A stretch of 64,000 nucleotides of DNA, from positions 2,542,001-2,606,000 of the forward strand of contig JAZARR010000088.1 of assembly GCA_037389465.1 (NCBI GenBank), given 5' to 3'. Every line of letters begins with the position of its first letter. The first letter of the stretch is position 1. Positions 22,762 through 33,076 of this stretch are shown here, piece by piece. Made by a program: the position numbers and the translations under genes. The notes beneath the pieces were generated by a model. That model worked only from the letters and a program-made list of their open reading frames with translations. It made no database searches and had not been told where the DNA came from. Origin of the DNA: Baylisascaris procyonis (taxonomy: Eukaryota > Nematoda > Chromadorea > Rhabditida > Ascarididae).

Positions 22762-23338
22762 TTTGTTTTGTTCATCGCTATTGATGGGTACTATGAGTGC
22801 GTTACTGGATTGGTCACTAAGTGTGATCCGCATTGGGTGGTGCCGATTGTTCATAAGGATTAAGCCGGAGGGAAACTTAACTTGCTGTCTGAATCTTGGG
22901 TACGCTTCTTTTATTTCTGTTGTCATCTGATTCTAGTATTATATTATATTAACGGTAGATTCTAGTGAGCCCAGTTGCGGTTTTCGGCCAATCCATTATT
23001 TTAATACGCATTCGTATAATTTTTTTTTTTTTTTTTTGCTCTCGTCTTTGTCTTTCCGTTTAAGCGCTGCCGAGCTTTATTCCCCTAGAGGTTTCAATGT
23101 TTCTTCGACCTCGTTGTATTTTGAATTCATCGTTTCGTTGTTATAATTTTCACTCGTTATCGATGAAATTTATGACGGATTTGCCATTTCATCGCCTCTC
23201 TGCATCCGTAGAATTCACGAAACAGCTATATTTGTTTGTGAAATATGCCGGTGAGCGCTCTATCATTTTCCACTGTGTGTTTTTTTATGCCATCATGGTG
23301 GTCCCATTTGAATTTTTCTCATATTATTTAATTGTTTC

Positions 23339-23344
23339 AATAAA
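23339..23344 (+). terminator. Candidate polyadenylation signal for the zinc-finger gene
   Basis: AATAAA lies about 580 bp after the stop at 22761 in T-rich sequence. Another copy is at 23786-23791. Which is used, if either, cannot be told. Confidence 0.35.
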
Positions 23345-23845
23345 TTCACCTTCTCACATTGTATATCATATTGCTCATCTCTCGTTCTTCTATTGTACTA
23401 CCTTATTGGTGCAGTTGTCTCATTTTGAACTCCTTTTTTTTTTGTTATTATTATTGTCGAGAAGTTTTTTTTTTTTTTGCTCATCTTCATCGACGCTCAG
23501 GAAACTCTTGAAAGTTAGTGAAACATAATAAGATTGTTTTTTTTTGTCCTTATTGAAATAATTCAGAGTTGAAATGAGTTCCTCCATTGATCAAAATCTC
23601 TTGTTTTTTTTTACACATCTTGCTTTTCTTATACTTTAATTTTGCGATTCTTTCGCATTGTATTAAAATTTGGAATCCCATATGATTTGTTTCTGATTTA
23701 TTCACAAAGTACCACTGTTTTGAAAAAAAAAATTTTTTTTAAATTGTTGTTATACAAAAATATATTCAAAAAAAGGGAATGACGAAATAAAGGCGAATGA
23801 TGGCTGGTTGTGAAAATATGATTTCTGCGTTTCTTTTATGTGTGT

Positions 23846-23855
23846 ATGAATTTAA

Positions 23856-23932
<77 letters not shown>

Positions 23933-23946
23933 AGAATGAATTTAAG
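23846..23946. repeat. (TA)n microsatellite between 11-bp direct repeats
   Basis: About 37 TA units (23858-23931) are bracketed by the same 11 bases, ATGAATTTAAG, at 23846-23856 and 23936-23946. Confidence 0.92.
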
Positions 23947-26618
23947 TACCGACACAGCTGGCACTAATGAATGGTCTTCTTTTTTTCCCGACAAAGAAAT
24001 CAACCAACAGTTTGCATTAATTAGCCTAGGGAAAGTAGAAACGATAAGCACAGGCGAGCCTATCGACTGATGAAGAGAGTACGTTTATGGGGATATCCGT
24101 TTATAATATTTCCCTGAAAAGATGGTAATATGAACTAATAGCAAAACATTATAGATGATACGTACGTAAAAGGATGGGCGACTTTCAATCCTCACTTTCG
24201 AATGCTCCTACTAGTAAGGCTCCGGCAAACCTTTCATCGCATAGAAGCAGGAAAAGCATTTGTTAGTCGGAGAAGGTATAGGTGGCTACTTATTAGCCTG
24301 GCTACTTATTATTTTTGAAGTTACCACATGCCATTCTAGTGCTGGCTTTCGTTGGTATTTTAGTTGCAAACACGTTGCTGTTGTGGTTAGTGCTACAATC
24401 TACCAATACTAATATTAATGGGTGGTAAAAGCGTTGTTGATGAGACTTATTGGCCTACCTGTAGTGGTGTGAATGGTAGCAGTATTGCTAGCGCAGGCTG
24501 CTACTATCAGTGCACACTAGTATCAATAATGGTATTAGCAGCAGCATTCCAACTAGTGCTGATTAATACTGATATTTAGATACTAAACACTGTTACTTTC
24601 ATAATTGGTGTTTGTGATTCCAATGTTTCCTAGTAACATTCATGAGATAAGGCCTCGTCGATGCCTTCGTGAACGAAAACTCCGATAAAGCTAATCGCTG
24701 AAAAACATCACAAAGGTGGTGGTGGTCGGATGAAGGGGTTTTAATTTTCAAAATGCTACAGAATAGCTTAAGGAGCAGTAACGGTTTTAAGATGTGATAT
24801 TCATATTGGTTGAATCTGACGAATGGTTTCTTCAAATCGACTGGTGCGTGCTTGTAACAGGTAGTCGTAACAAAAAGTAAGAACGATCAAACAGCTTCGA
24901 GATGAACGAAGATATATCTACCTGTCTTCTACATATCGTTAGCTAGCCGCATCCAATAGCCCAGCGGAAAAACAATTGCACTTATTCAAATGTTTGGATC
25001 GAGGCATTGTGATTTGATTTCGAGACACTGTTTCGCAAAACATTGTGATTTCAGTTTCAGAGGGTTTTGATTCGAAGGAAATTGTCCTTCAAAGTTGAGC
25101 TTTCAACCAGGCGTTAGCCGACATTTATCCGCCTGCATCAAACATTGAGTTGAAGACCAGGATTCAGAGAGTGGCATTGAATTCGCAGCGCATCACTGAT
25201 GGAGCCCCCTTTGTAAACTGAAGAAAGCGCAATATTAATAGTGGCTGGCTGTGGCATACGCAGTAGGTCAAAACGAAAATCGAAGTTACCATAGATCAAA
25301 ACAATATCAGTAGTTCTCGCAAGAGATGATCTGTCCTCATAGGCTTACCTCAAGGGCAACCAACGGATTCGACCCGTATGCTAAAGTGCCGTGGTCACAG
25401 TAAACTTTGTAGTGCTGCAAGTTGATGCTAAGCTATACGGTCGACGACGTCATCTAACGGTGCGCCTCTTTAGTTTCATTTTTATCGGTGCATTTAGTGA
25501 CACCTTTCAAATAGTTCGGCAATTTAGCAATTCCAGGTTCGTAGAATGTTTAGGACCGTATTGTACTACCTAATCACTAAATCGTAACAAAGCTTAGTTT
25601 TGCTTTGTTCGATATTACAAGTATGCACCACTTTTTATCTGGTCTTTATAAGGACTATACAAGCGTTACAATGGTATACATTAGCTGTTGCAAAGAGCGT
25701 ATACACCTGTTAGTTGCAACCATTGGATTTTTAAAATGTTTAGCTATTTATGGGAATGGTGAAGATGTCGTAACTTTAACAGCCATAGTTTGGTGATCGC
25801 ACTAAGTAACATGTAATTTACCTGATGTTGTAATTACATTTTACCTGTAGTTACCTGATCAAACAATAATATTATGAGCATTACATACTATCTGGTGCTA
25901 ATTAGGTAACATACAAACGTTTTCACTATTTGATATTACTATTTGATACAAATAAAGGAATAGGTTGTAAAATTTGTAAACGATGCTCGTGTGAATATGT
26001 TAACCGTCATTGTGAGAATTATTTCTGGTTGAGGTGGTAATATCGCTAAACACAGTTATATGCAAATTTCAACGATAGAAATGCCCTCATTATCAATTAG
26101 AAGGCTTTTTTTAGTTAAACTATAGCGATAAGATTTTGTATTTCCAAGCTATTCGAGTTCGCCGATCAGGTGAAGATGGGAATTCTTTAGATTATTTCTT
26201 TAATTGAATAAATGATGCCACCGTTGATTAATGGTACTTGCGATCAGGGAATAGTTGTTATATTATGCGATATGCAAATTAATGTGTGCCTACTTACTCC
26301 AGCTGCTGATTTTCATCCCTGTGATAAGTGGCAAGCACTATGACGACACTCATAAATATGTTCACATATGTTATAAGTATACAACAATTTAGCACACCGA
26401 TTGCGTTTATTAACTGTATTCTATTGCAAGGCTCTATTAAAGTCCACTTCATAGCTGTATAGGAGCGAATGGAACTCGACAGATCCGCGCCAATCCTTAA
26501 CGAATCGACGGATCGTCAGGTTGATACTAAAATTTTGAGTCGTACTTTATATGGAGGCGTATGAGATTACTTTATTGATACGAGTGTACGTTAGAGTGGT
26601 TTTTGATGATATGATACG

Positions 26619-26780
26619 ATGAATTTTGACGGACAGCTTGGAAACAGCGCTGCAAACAATTCAATTCTGCGGCCTCACCAACAAACACACACTAATCGAG
26701 TTTCTTCGGCAGTAGTTGATGTTCACACTTCTCGAATTCCGACTTCCACATACCCGCATCTTCACTACAGCTTTATCTAA
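26619..26780 (+). other. Short open frame, possible first exon
   Basis: ATG at 26619 opens 53 codons to TAA at 26778-26780, starting MNFDGQLGNSAANNSILRPH and continuing rich in Thr, Ser, His and Pro. A donor-like GCA|GTAGTT occurs inside. The composition differs from the AT-rich surroundings. No family recognised; it could be chance. Confidence 0.2.
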
Positions 26781-27354
26781 AAGCACAAAGGCGAAGATTT
26801 CTTATATTATCGGAAATGCGCGGGGCTAAAAAATGATTCACCTGTATGAATAATAAAGGTGCCTATCGCCTACTGTGACACAGTATTATAGAAAAAAATA
26901 TAATCATCATGTGATTATAATTGTCACTTAAATTTTATGCGTATTTAAAAGATCATATTATTTACGAGAAAAATACAGTTTGTAAATCATTTTGAAATGA
27001 CGATCTCTGATCAGATATCGTCAAAATGCATATTTTTTTTTATTAATAATGCCACTTTGAGATTGTCTGTTCTACAGAGTTTCTATCTCTTTCTTTCCTT
27101 CTTTCTTTCTCTCTCTCCTTAACCACTAAGGCAACTTTTATACTAAGCATTTTCTAAAAATTTTTTCCAACTGCTTCAGCGATAAAATTTCTATGAGGAA
27201 GACGTCTTTCATCCCCATCGCATCGTTCTCCCCTAGTTGTCTATTCGAATAGTTTTTGCCCTATTTCTTTCGTGGGAAATGTAGTAAGGTTATCTGAGGA
27301 GCAAAGACAACTCATTAGTATTACTAAATCTACTAATTGAACTCCTCTTACAAC

Positions 27355-27600
27355 CTAAACTGATAACCGAGAGAAAATTCTTTCTCGACTTTCAGTAGGC
27401 CTTACTGTAGAATGTAACTCTCTCCATTCCACTTTCCTTCTCTTCAAATTTGCAAAGAAGGGAGGAATAAGGATGTTGCTAAGTGTGCAGCACATCATGA
27501 ACACAAATATCATTGATGCTGTTATAGATGTGAAGCGTTTGAATTTCCCGCCTTTGTCGAGGACGTGTGCAATATGCTTATAGCACAGTATACTGTAATC
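27355..27600 (-). other. Open segment with one hydrophobic helix, possible terminal exon
   Basis: On the - strand, an acceptor-like GATTACAG at about 27600 leads into an open frame with a basic lead-in, a hydrophobic stretch around MIFVFMMCCTL, then a Lys/Arg-rich tail to a stop at 27355. The shape resembles a late transmembrane segment and cytoplasmic tail of a receptor-like protein, but no partner exons were found. Confidence 0.2.
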
Positions 27601-28143
27601 TCTTGATAGCGCTGTGTAGTCGCTCAACTTCGAAGTAACATGGCGCGTTGAACGCAGAGAAAAAATATTTACGTAACATCGGAAGGGTCGATTCGCCAAT
27701 AAATGATGATATCATGCGCATCACTCAAGAGTAACAAAAAATGGAAACGGACAAAGCGAAGGTGCGTATTTGAAAACAAAACATCCCTAAATGGATGGTT
27801 CAGTGGCGGTGACCGTCAACGGTTTAGTTGGTTGTGCGATTTAAACCATAAAATATTAGGTAGATTGAATTTCACTTGAATGGGAATAGATGAAAAGATT
27901 TCAAACAGGAGAAATGTTTTCAGAAAAATCCATCAAAAAATGTGCAAAATTTTCGGCAATTTTGGAGTTTTTTTTTTTAACGAGCAAAATAAATCGCGTA
28001 GCACAAATTTCAGTCGTAAATTTGCCGAAAAATTTTTTAAATCTCTAAAAAAAATTCGAAAAATCGTAAGAACACAACTTATAGCGTTTATGTGTTTCGT
28101 TTATTTATTTTTATCGGGTGAGCTCTTTAACGATTTCCACATT

Positions 28144-28362
28144 CCTATTTGGCTGTAGGAGATGACCATAAATGGGAATAGACCTATTTGGCCATAAGAG
28201 ATGGCCCTATTTGGCAATAGATGCGATGCATTCAAAAGGGATCTACTTATATTCAAACATAATCTTACGATCGTAGAAAATAATCGGAAGTTTACCTGGT
28301 GGGAAAACAATCGGGGGTACACCTGGTGGGAAAATATCCGGAAGTATGATTGTTGTGAAATG
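28144..28362. repeat. Two adjacent short tandem-repeat arrays
   Basis: CCTATTTGGC occurs at 28144, 28183 and 28206 with related spacers (AGATG, ATAAGAG). Immediately after, a 27-bp unit with core ACCTGGTGGGAAAA starts at 28282 and 28309, with a diverged third copy at 28336. Confidence 0.75.
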
Positions 28363-28637
28363 GTTGTATTGTTTGTAATATATGGAGTTATGCGGATGCA
28401 ACGATCGTTTCATCTTGCTCTCTATGTTTCCTTTCGTGTTTTGTTTCTTATCGTTATCGCTTTGAATGCACATAGTTCATCTGTGTAAATTGGTGCTCTT
28501 TTTATGTTCCAGCTGTATTCCACCATTGAGACTCGAAAATCATACAATTTTGGAATATATACTGTGTTCCCCACCTCCTTCCCCTACCATCCCTCCCCCA
28601 ATTTGTCCTTCCACCCCTCTGCCCCATGTGTATTCAG

Positions 28638-28717
28638 GTGGCAGCAGGTGCAAGAAAGCAGTTGCAATGCGCTTTAAAACGATATCGCGAGCCGCTAATT
28701 GAACTAAATTTGCAGAG
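28638..28717 (+). CDS. Orphan exon-like segment
   Basis: TGTGTATTCAG acceptor at 28637 and CAGAG|GTATTG donor at 28717 bound 80 bp open in one frame, starting VAAGARKQLQCALKRYREPL. The Leu/Lys/Arg/Glu pattern is helix-like and unlike neighbouring DNA. It leaves two bases over. The family is not recognised. It may belong to an uncharacterised + strand gene between the two named genes. Confidence 0.3.
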
Positions 28718-29921
28718 GTATTGAAGCTGCGAAAAAGTTATACGTTACTTCGTTATCCTTTAAGATTTCAGGCTTGTTATAAATGGTGGTTTTCTTACGT
28801 TGTGTATGTTTGTTGTTATTCGTCCACTAATATCGATTGGTCTTTATACATTTAAATACTGCAATACTTTCGTTAGAAGTGAATGATACTTTTCTATGAA
28901 TTCAAATTTTTATCTAGACTTTTTGCATTTCACTATAAAATGTAACGCTGTAGAATTTCGTAAATTATTTCGTAGCTGCGAATTATAGCATCGTCATAGC
29001 CGTAATTGCATTTATATATTTGCCGATTTAATAACTTGATATGGGGAGGTGGCGGTTTTCAAGTTTCCTCTCTAATTTGAATTTGAGAGCATTCCGGTTA
29101 ACATAATTTCCGGATCGGTCAAGAACGACTGAAAATGTTTCTAGCATTTTCGAGCATATTTCTCGCATATTATTTTCTAGAAAGAAAAAAATTTCCTAAT
29201 ATATTTATATTTACAATTACGCAAATATACCTATCTGTCTACACGTTTGTTTATGTGTGTATTTGTCTGTCTGTGTGATAATTCCAACTCAAGAATGACT
29301 AAAGTTCAAGCAAGGAAATTTTTGCAGTGATAACGTACGCTACAAAAAATATTTACACTGATATTCAAGTTGATCGTTAAACTATGAACTATTATGTTTT
29401 TATTTTGCGTTCATTAGATAGGCAAAAAAAACGTTTTTTTTTTTGGAAATTTGCACGAAGATAGCTACATCTATGAAAAAATTTTTCCATTGATTCCAGC
29501 ATTCTGCTCTGGTGGCAGTGAAATCATAAAAAATGATAATGTATAAATATCGTTGAGGGATTCCCTCTCTTCCGCCTATCATTATGCAACTTTATTGAAA
29601 GAAAATTTCTTGCAACAAATAAAACCTCGCAAATTCTCATAAACTAAAAGAAGTTAAACTGAGCATTATCAGTGATCGACCAGTTAAGTGGAAAAATCTA
29701 TGAATGCTCAGGTTTATTGTTTGGCCGTATATTTCCAAAGCTTAACTAGGCTGTTCGACGACACTGTTGAAAATAAAAATATGAAGACACAACGCATGCC
29801 ACTGGACGTATGAGCCAAGTGATCTTTGATCTAAGGCATTCTATCATATTTTTTGTAAGATAATTGGTAGGAAGAGCCTAATAAATAGTCCAATCTTAGC
29901 CAACATAGCTTATGTTAATAG

Positions 29922-29984
29922 ATGTGTTATTTTTGGAAACGCGCCAATGGCATTAGAAGAGAACGGCGTGCGTTGGGTTATGGT
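29922..29984 (+). CDS. Orphan exon-like segment
   Basis: After an acceptor-like TTAATAG at 29921 the frame taking one carried completing base reads CVIFGNAPMALEENGVRWVM. It ends at ATG|GTGTGA (29982) or GGT|GTGAGT (29984). The phase is compatible with the two bases left by the segment at 28638-28717. A T-rich acceptor at 30182 followed by a short frame to a stop could be the end of the same gene. Not recognised. Confidence 0.25.
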
Positions 29985-31532
29985 GTGAGTGCCTTTCTAA
30001 ACTCGTCGCGATGCAACGGGCATGTCTTTCGTGAAGGGGTGATTTCCCCGTTTTTTTTTTTAATTTGTATAGGCTTCAGGTTTTCAAATACAAAGTTGGA
30101 GGTTGTTTCTTATAGATATAGCTCTACGACGATTAGTACCAATTGGATTTCATGACTAGGTGCTTTACTTTCTTCTTTTTCAGCATTTCTCATTGCAGTA
30201 GAAGTAGGCTTGAGTACTAGCAAATATGAGTTCATCTCTTCTTAGCGAAATGAAGAGCAGGAGTGGATGTGGCCAAGGGAGAACGTGTCCTAGACACATG
30301 CGGGAGAAAAGCATGCCTTGGCCACGGATAGGAAAACAACCAGGTTTTTTCAAAGCGAGGGATCAGACGAATGGATGGCGCTGTGCGCTGAAGTCACTTG
30401 TATAGCGAAGTTAGCTTGGCTGTATTTTTGTGTACGTAACAGAGCCATGTTTCCGCTTAGAGCGTCATTCATTCACGAATTCTGACGGGGACCGGGATCG
30501 TACTCGTGGCTTCACCTGTTTTCTTTCCTCTCTTCGTTTGGAGAGTAGGGTAGAAAATAAGACGTAGTCTTATCTTACCACTCCGACAGTGTGTAAATTC
30601 TGTGTTGGCAATGCACTCATTATACTGGTCTGTGAAAGCGGTGTACTAGGGCCGAAGCAGGAAAAGTTGAGCCTGGACTAGTTGGCCCGCGCTCATGTTA
30701 AGGCGCCATACCGTACTGTGAAAGAGCTAAAACGGCTGAAAGGGCATGGTCCGATGAAGAAAACAGCACTTTTTTATGTATAGGGGGAGGAGTTGGGGAA
30801 GCTTGGAAGTAGTATGGGTTGTAGACGAAGACTACCGCTTGGAAAACTTGGGGAATATCGGTAAAGTGGAAGATCCCAAGAAGTGAAGAATGATGAAACA
30901 GAATTGGCAAAAACCCGAAAATTGCTTTTTAAAAAGTTATCTAGAGTGAGACAAGATTGGAAGACTCAAAGGTTTTTTGGGAAAAGTTGCAAAATATTGG
31001 TAAAAAAATTGGAAAATGTCAGACAAGATTGGTGCAATCGGTGGGTCTTAAAAAAATATCGGAAAGAAAAATGGTCGTCTCAATTCTTTCATCCTATTCC
31101 AAGATGTCTTCAATATTGTCACGATGACTGCAAATTTCGTTCCACAACTCCTCCACTTTTATGCGTTGAACGAAGAAAGATGCATTAATTTAGCGATGCT
31201 GTGGTTGTTAGTTAATCATTCAGGTTTGCATACTGGTACACTTACTACGTTAGAATTAGATGGCGACGTTCTTGGCATTAGGCAAGAGGGAAAGGCGGGG
31301 AGGATGTGACCATGGTTTGACGGGAATGTCATTTTGTTGCTATTTTTATACACCAGATTATGTTCGGTGTGCTGATGCGGCATTTTCACATTTCATTTCA
31401 ATTATCTTATCAGGCTTGCCTATTCCCACAGTTTCGTTTTTTTAAAGTTCATTTTACATGATAGGTTTCATCCAATATTTTTACGCTGTTCAAACATTTG
31501 TACTTTTTAAGCCAAACACTGCTAGATGACAG

Positions 31533-31820
31533 ATTAAGCGAATTGATTCTATTGTCGAAAGAAAAAAGGCTCCATCTAGTCATGTGATCCCTGACGTGAG
31601 GCTGAATTGGCCGCTTTTTTTGAGGCGTGGTGGGACCATACTTTTGCTCGAGGTAGCTGGGCTGGGTTTCCCATATGCGGTCGAGTCAAAATGGATGGCG
31701 CACCTGAATACTTTCGATATTTCCCACCTTTCTAAAAGTTGTGGCTGGGAAAATTTCGCATGCATAATCATAGATTCGTTTCTTAAATTGCTTCAGAGAG
31801 TTTACCACTTGAATGACTAG
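31533..31820 (+). other. Block open on both strands, possible dispersed repeat
   Basis: The + frame is open from an acceptor-like GACAG at 31532 to a stop at 31818-31820 (starts IKRIDSIVERKKAPSSHVIP). The opposite strand is also open over 31580-31771. Donor-like GAC|GTGAGG occurs at 31595. Openness on both strands in a GC-richer patch suggests either an exon of an unknown gene or a dispersed repeat rather than two genes. Confidence 0.25.
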
Positions 31821-32433
31821 CACTTACTATGTTCTTCGTTTGAGTATGCGGTTCGCTAATGAAGGAATATGATGAATATGAGATGCCAGCTTGATGAGCA
31901 AAGCACACTTTGGAATGTTTTGTAGCACACTGATAGAACTAATATTGGGACGAACACGAACGAACCACCTATCATTGTTCACTCTCTTTCGTCTCCAGTT
32001 AGATGTTGCAAAGGGGAGGGAGGGGATATTCCTAGTACTCGGACAGCGCTCACAATCGATTTCAAAAAGAAGAAGGAAATAAGCTTTTTAGAGTTTTATG
32101 GAGGCCAAATGCTACCATAAGACCTTAAATAGGTTGTTTTTGCGGTAACGTTAGGACCTGGTGAAGTCGATACACTAGCATGGCTCTTACTTAGATTTTC
32201 GCATAATATAGAAAGCTGTGTGGAGCAACATCATGAGAGAAATATTGCGGCGTCAGTTTGTTTTGAGGAACGAAGTTAGACTCGAAATCTTCTTTCCTTC
32301 ATCTTTCTTTTACCTGTATTCCGATAAAGTGATAGGTTACTGACCTTGGTAGTCCAAGTAGGCAGGGATGAAAAAAATGAAAGAACAAAAGATTTTTCAT
32401 AACGAACTTGCCCTTAATGCGCAAATCTGAGTG

Positions 32434-32441
32434 TGACGTCA
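32434..32441. promoter_or_regulatory. Palindromic CRE-like site TGACGTCA
   Basis: A perfect 8-bp CRE palindrome, the CREB/ATF/bZIP consensus, lies about 640 bp upstream of the CAR-1-like start codon. Function is inference. Confidence 0.35.
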
Positions 32442-33029
32442 GTTGCTGAACGGGAAGTGATCGGCGGACGAAAGCAATTTTCCCTTTTTAATCGATTTTC
32501 TCTACTGCTCTCTTTTCTTAGTATTTTTTATGCCCGATTTAGATCTCTGTCTAAAATCGAATTGCGACTTGCAACAGTCAATGTCACCATTTTCTCCCAA
32601 TCCTTCTCCAGTTGCGGGATGATGGGAGAAGAGCTTATTCAGGACTTTGGCACATCTTTCCTTCTTTGGTTGCGCGAATGCGGCGAAGAGATATTTTGAA
32701 GGAATGCTGCCACCTACCTTAGAAACGTGTAGGTAATATGCTCTTAGAATCTATGAAGTAGTGTTCTTGCGGAGTCTTTGAACTGCTTCGCTCTTGCGAC
32801 GTATTCCCGAGGGCAGTCGAGCAAATTGGCGATAGGAGAACCGTACCCGATGCCCGTAAGATGGGTAAATTGTAAGACCACGTACCATTGAGGTGATGAT
32901 TGCTGGGTATTAGCCCAAGACAGGTGTTTACGAACAAGTTTCACGCGTTATCTTTTCAGTGTGCTAGGTGTGTTCACATATGCGGTTGTATTCTTACAAA
33001 CGTGAAGGGACTAATAGCGAATGAGGTGT

Positions 33030-33042
33030 TTATTGCTTGCAG
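33030..33042 (+). promoter_or_regulatory. Candidate trans-splice / 5'-UTR acceptor of the CAR-1-like gene
   Basis: TTATTGCTTGCAG ends 34 bp before the ATG at 33077, with no in-frame upstream ATG between. Nematode mRNAs commonly receive a spliced leader at such a site shortly before the start codon. Confidence 0.4.
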
Positions 33043-33076
33043 GGCTGAGTAGCAAGCGCACTAGCAGTGCGCCAAA

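Larger units (their letters stand above)
22762..33076. other. About 10 kb of intergenic DNA with repeats and weak coding signals
   Basis: The left part (22762-23800) is T-rich 3'-flanking DNA. A (TA)n tract (23857-23931), CT-rich sequence (27090-27120), a C-rich tract (28568-28625) and small tandem repeats (28144-28362) follow. Several short open segments with protein-like composition and plausible splice borders are listed separately (26619, 27355, 28638, 29922, 31533), but they could not be joined into a gene or assigned to a family. The last kilobase should hold the CAR-1-like gene promoter. Confidence 0.5.

Noticed and set aside
23937..24070. 44-codon + frame after the TA tract
   Set aside because: Composition is protein-like, but it has no splice partners or recognisable family and its ATG lies in the repeat flanking the microsatellite.
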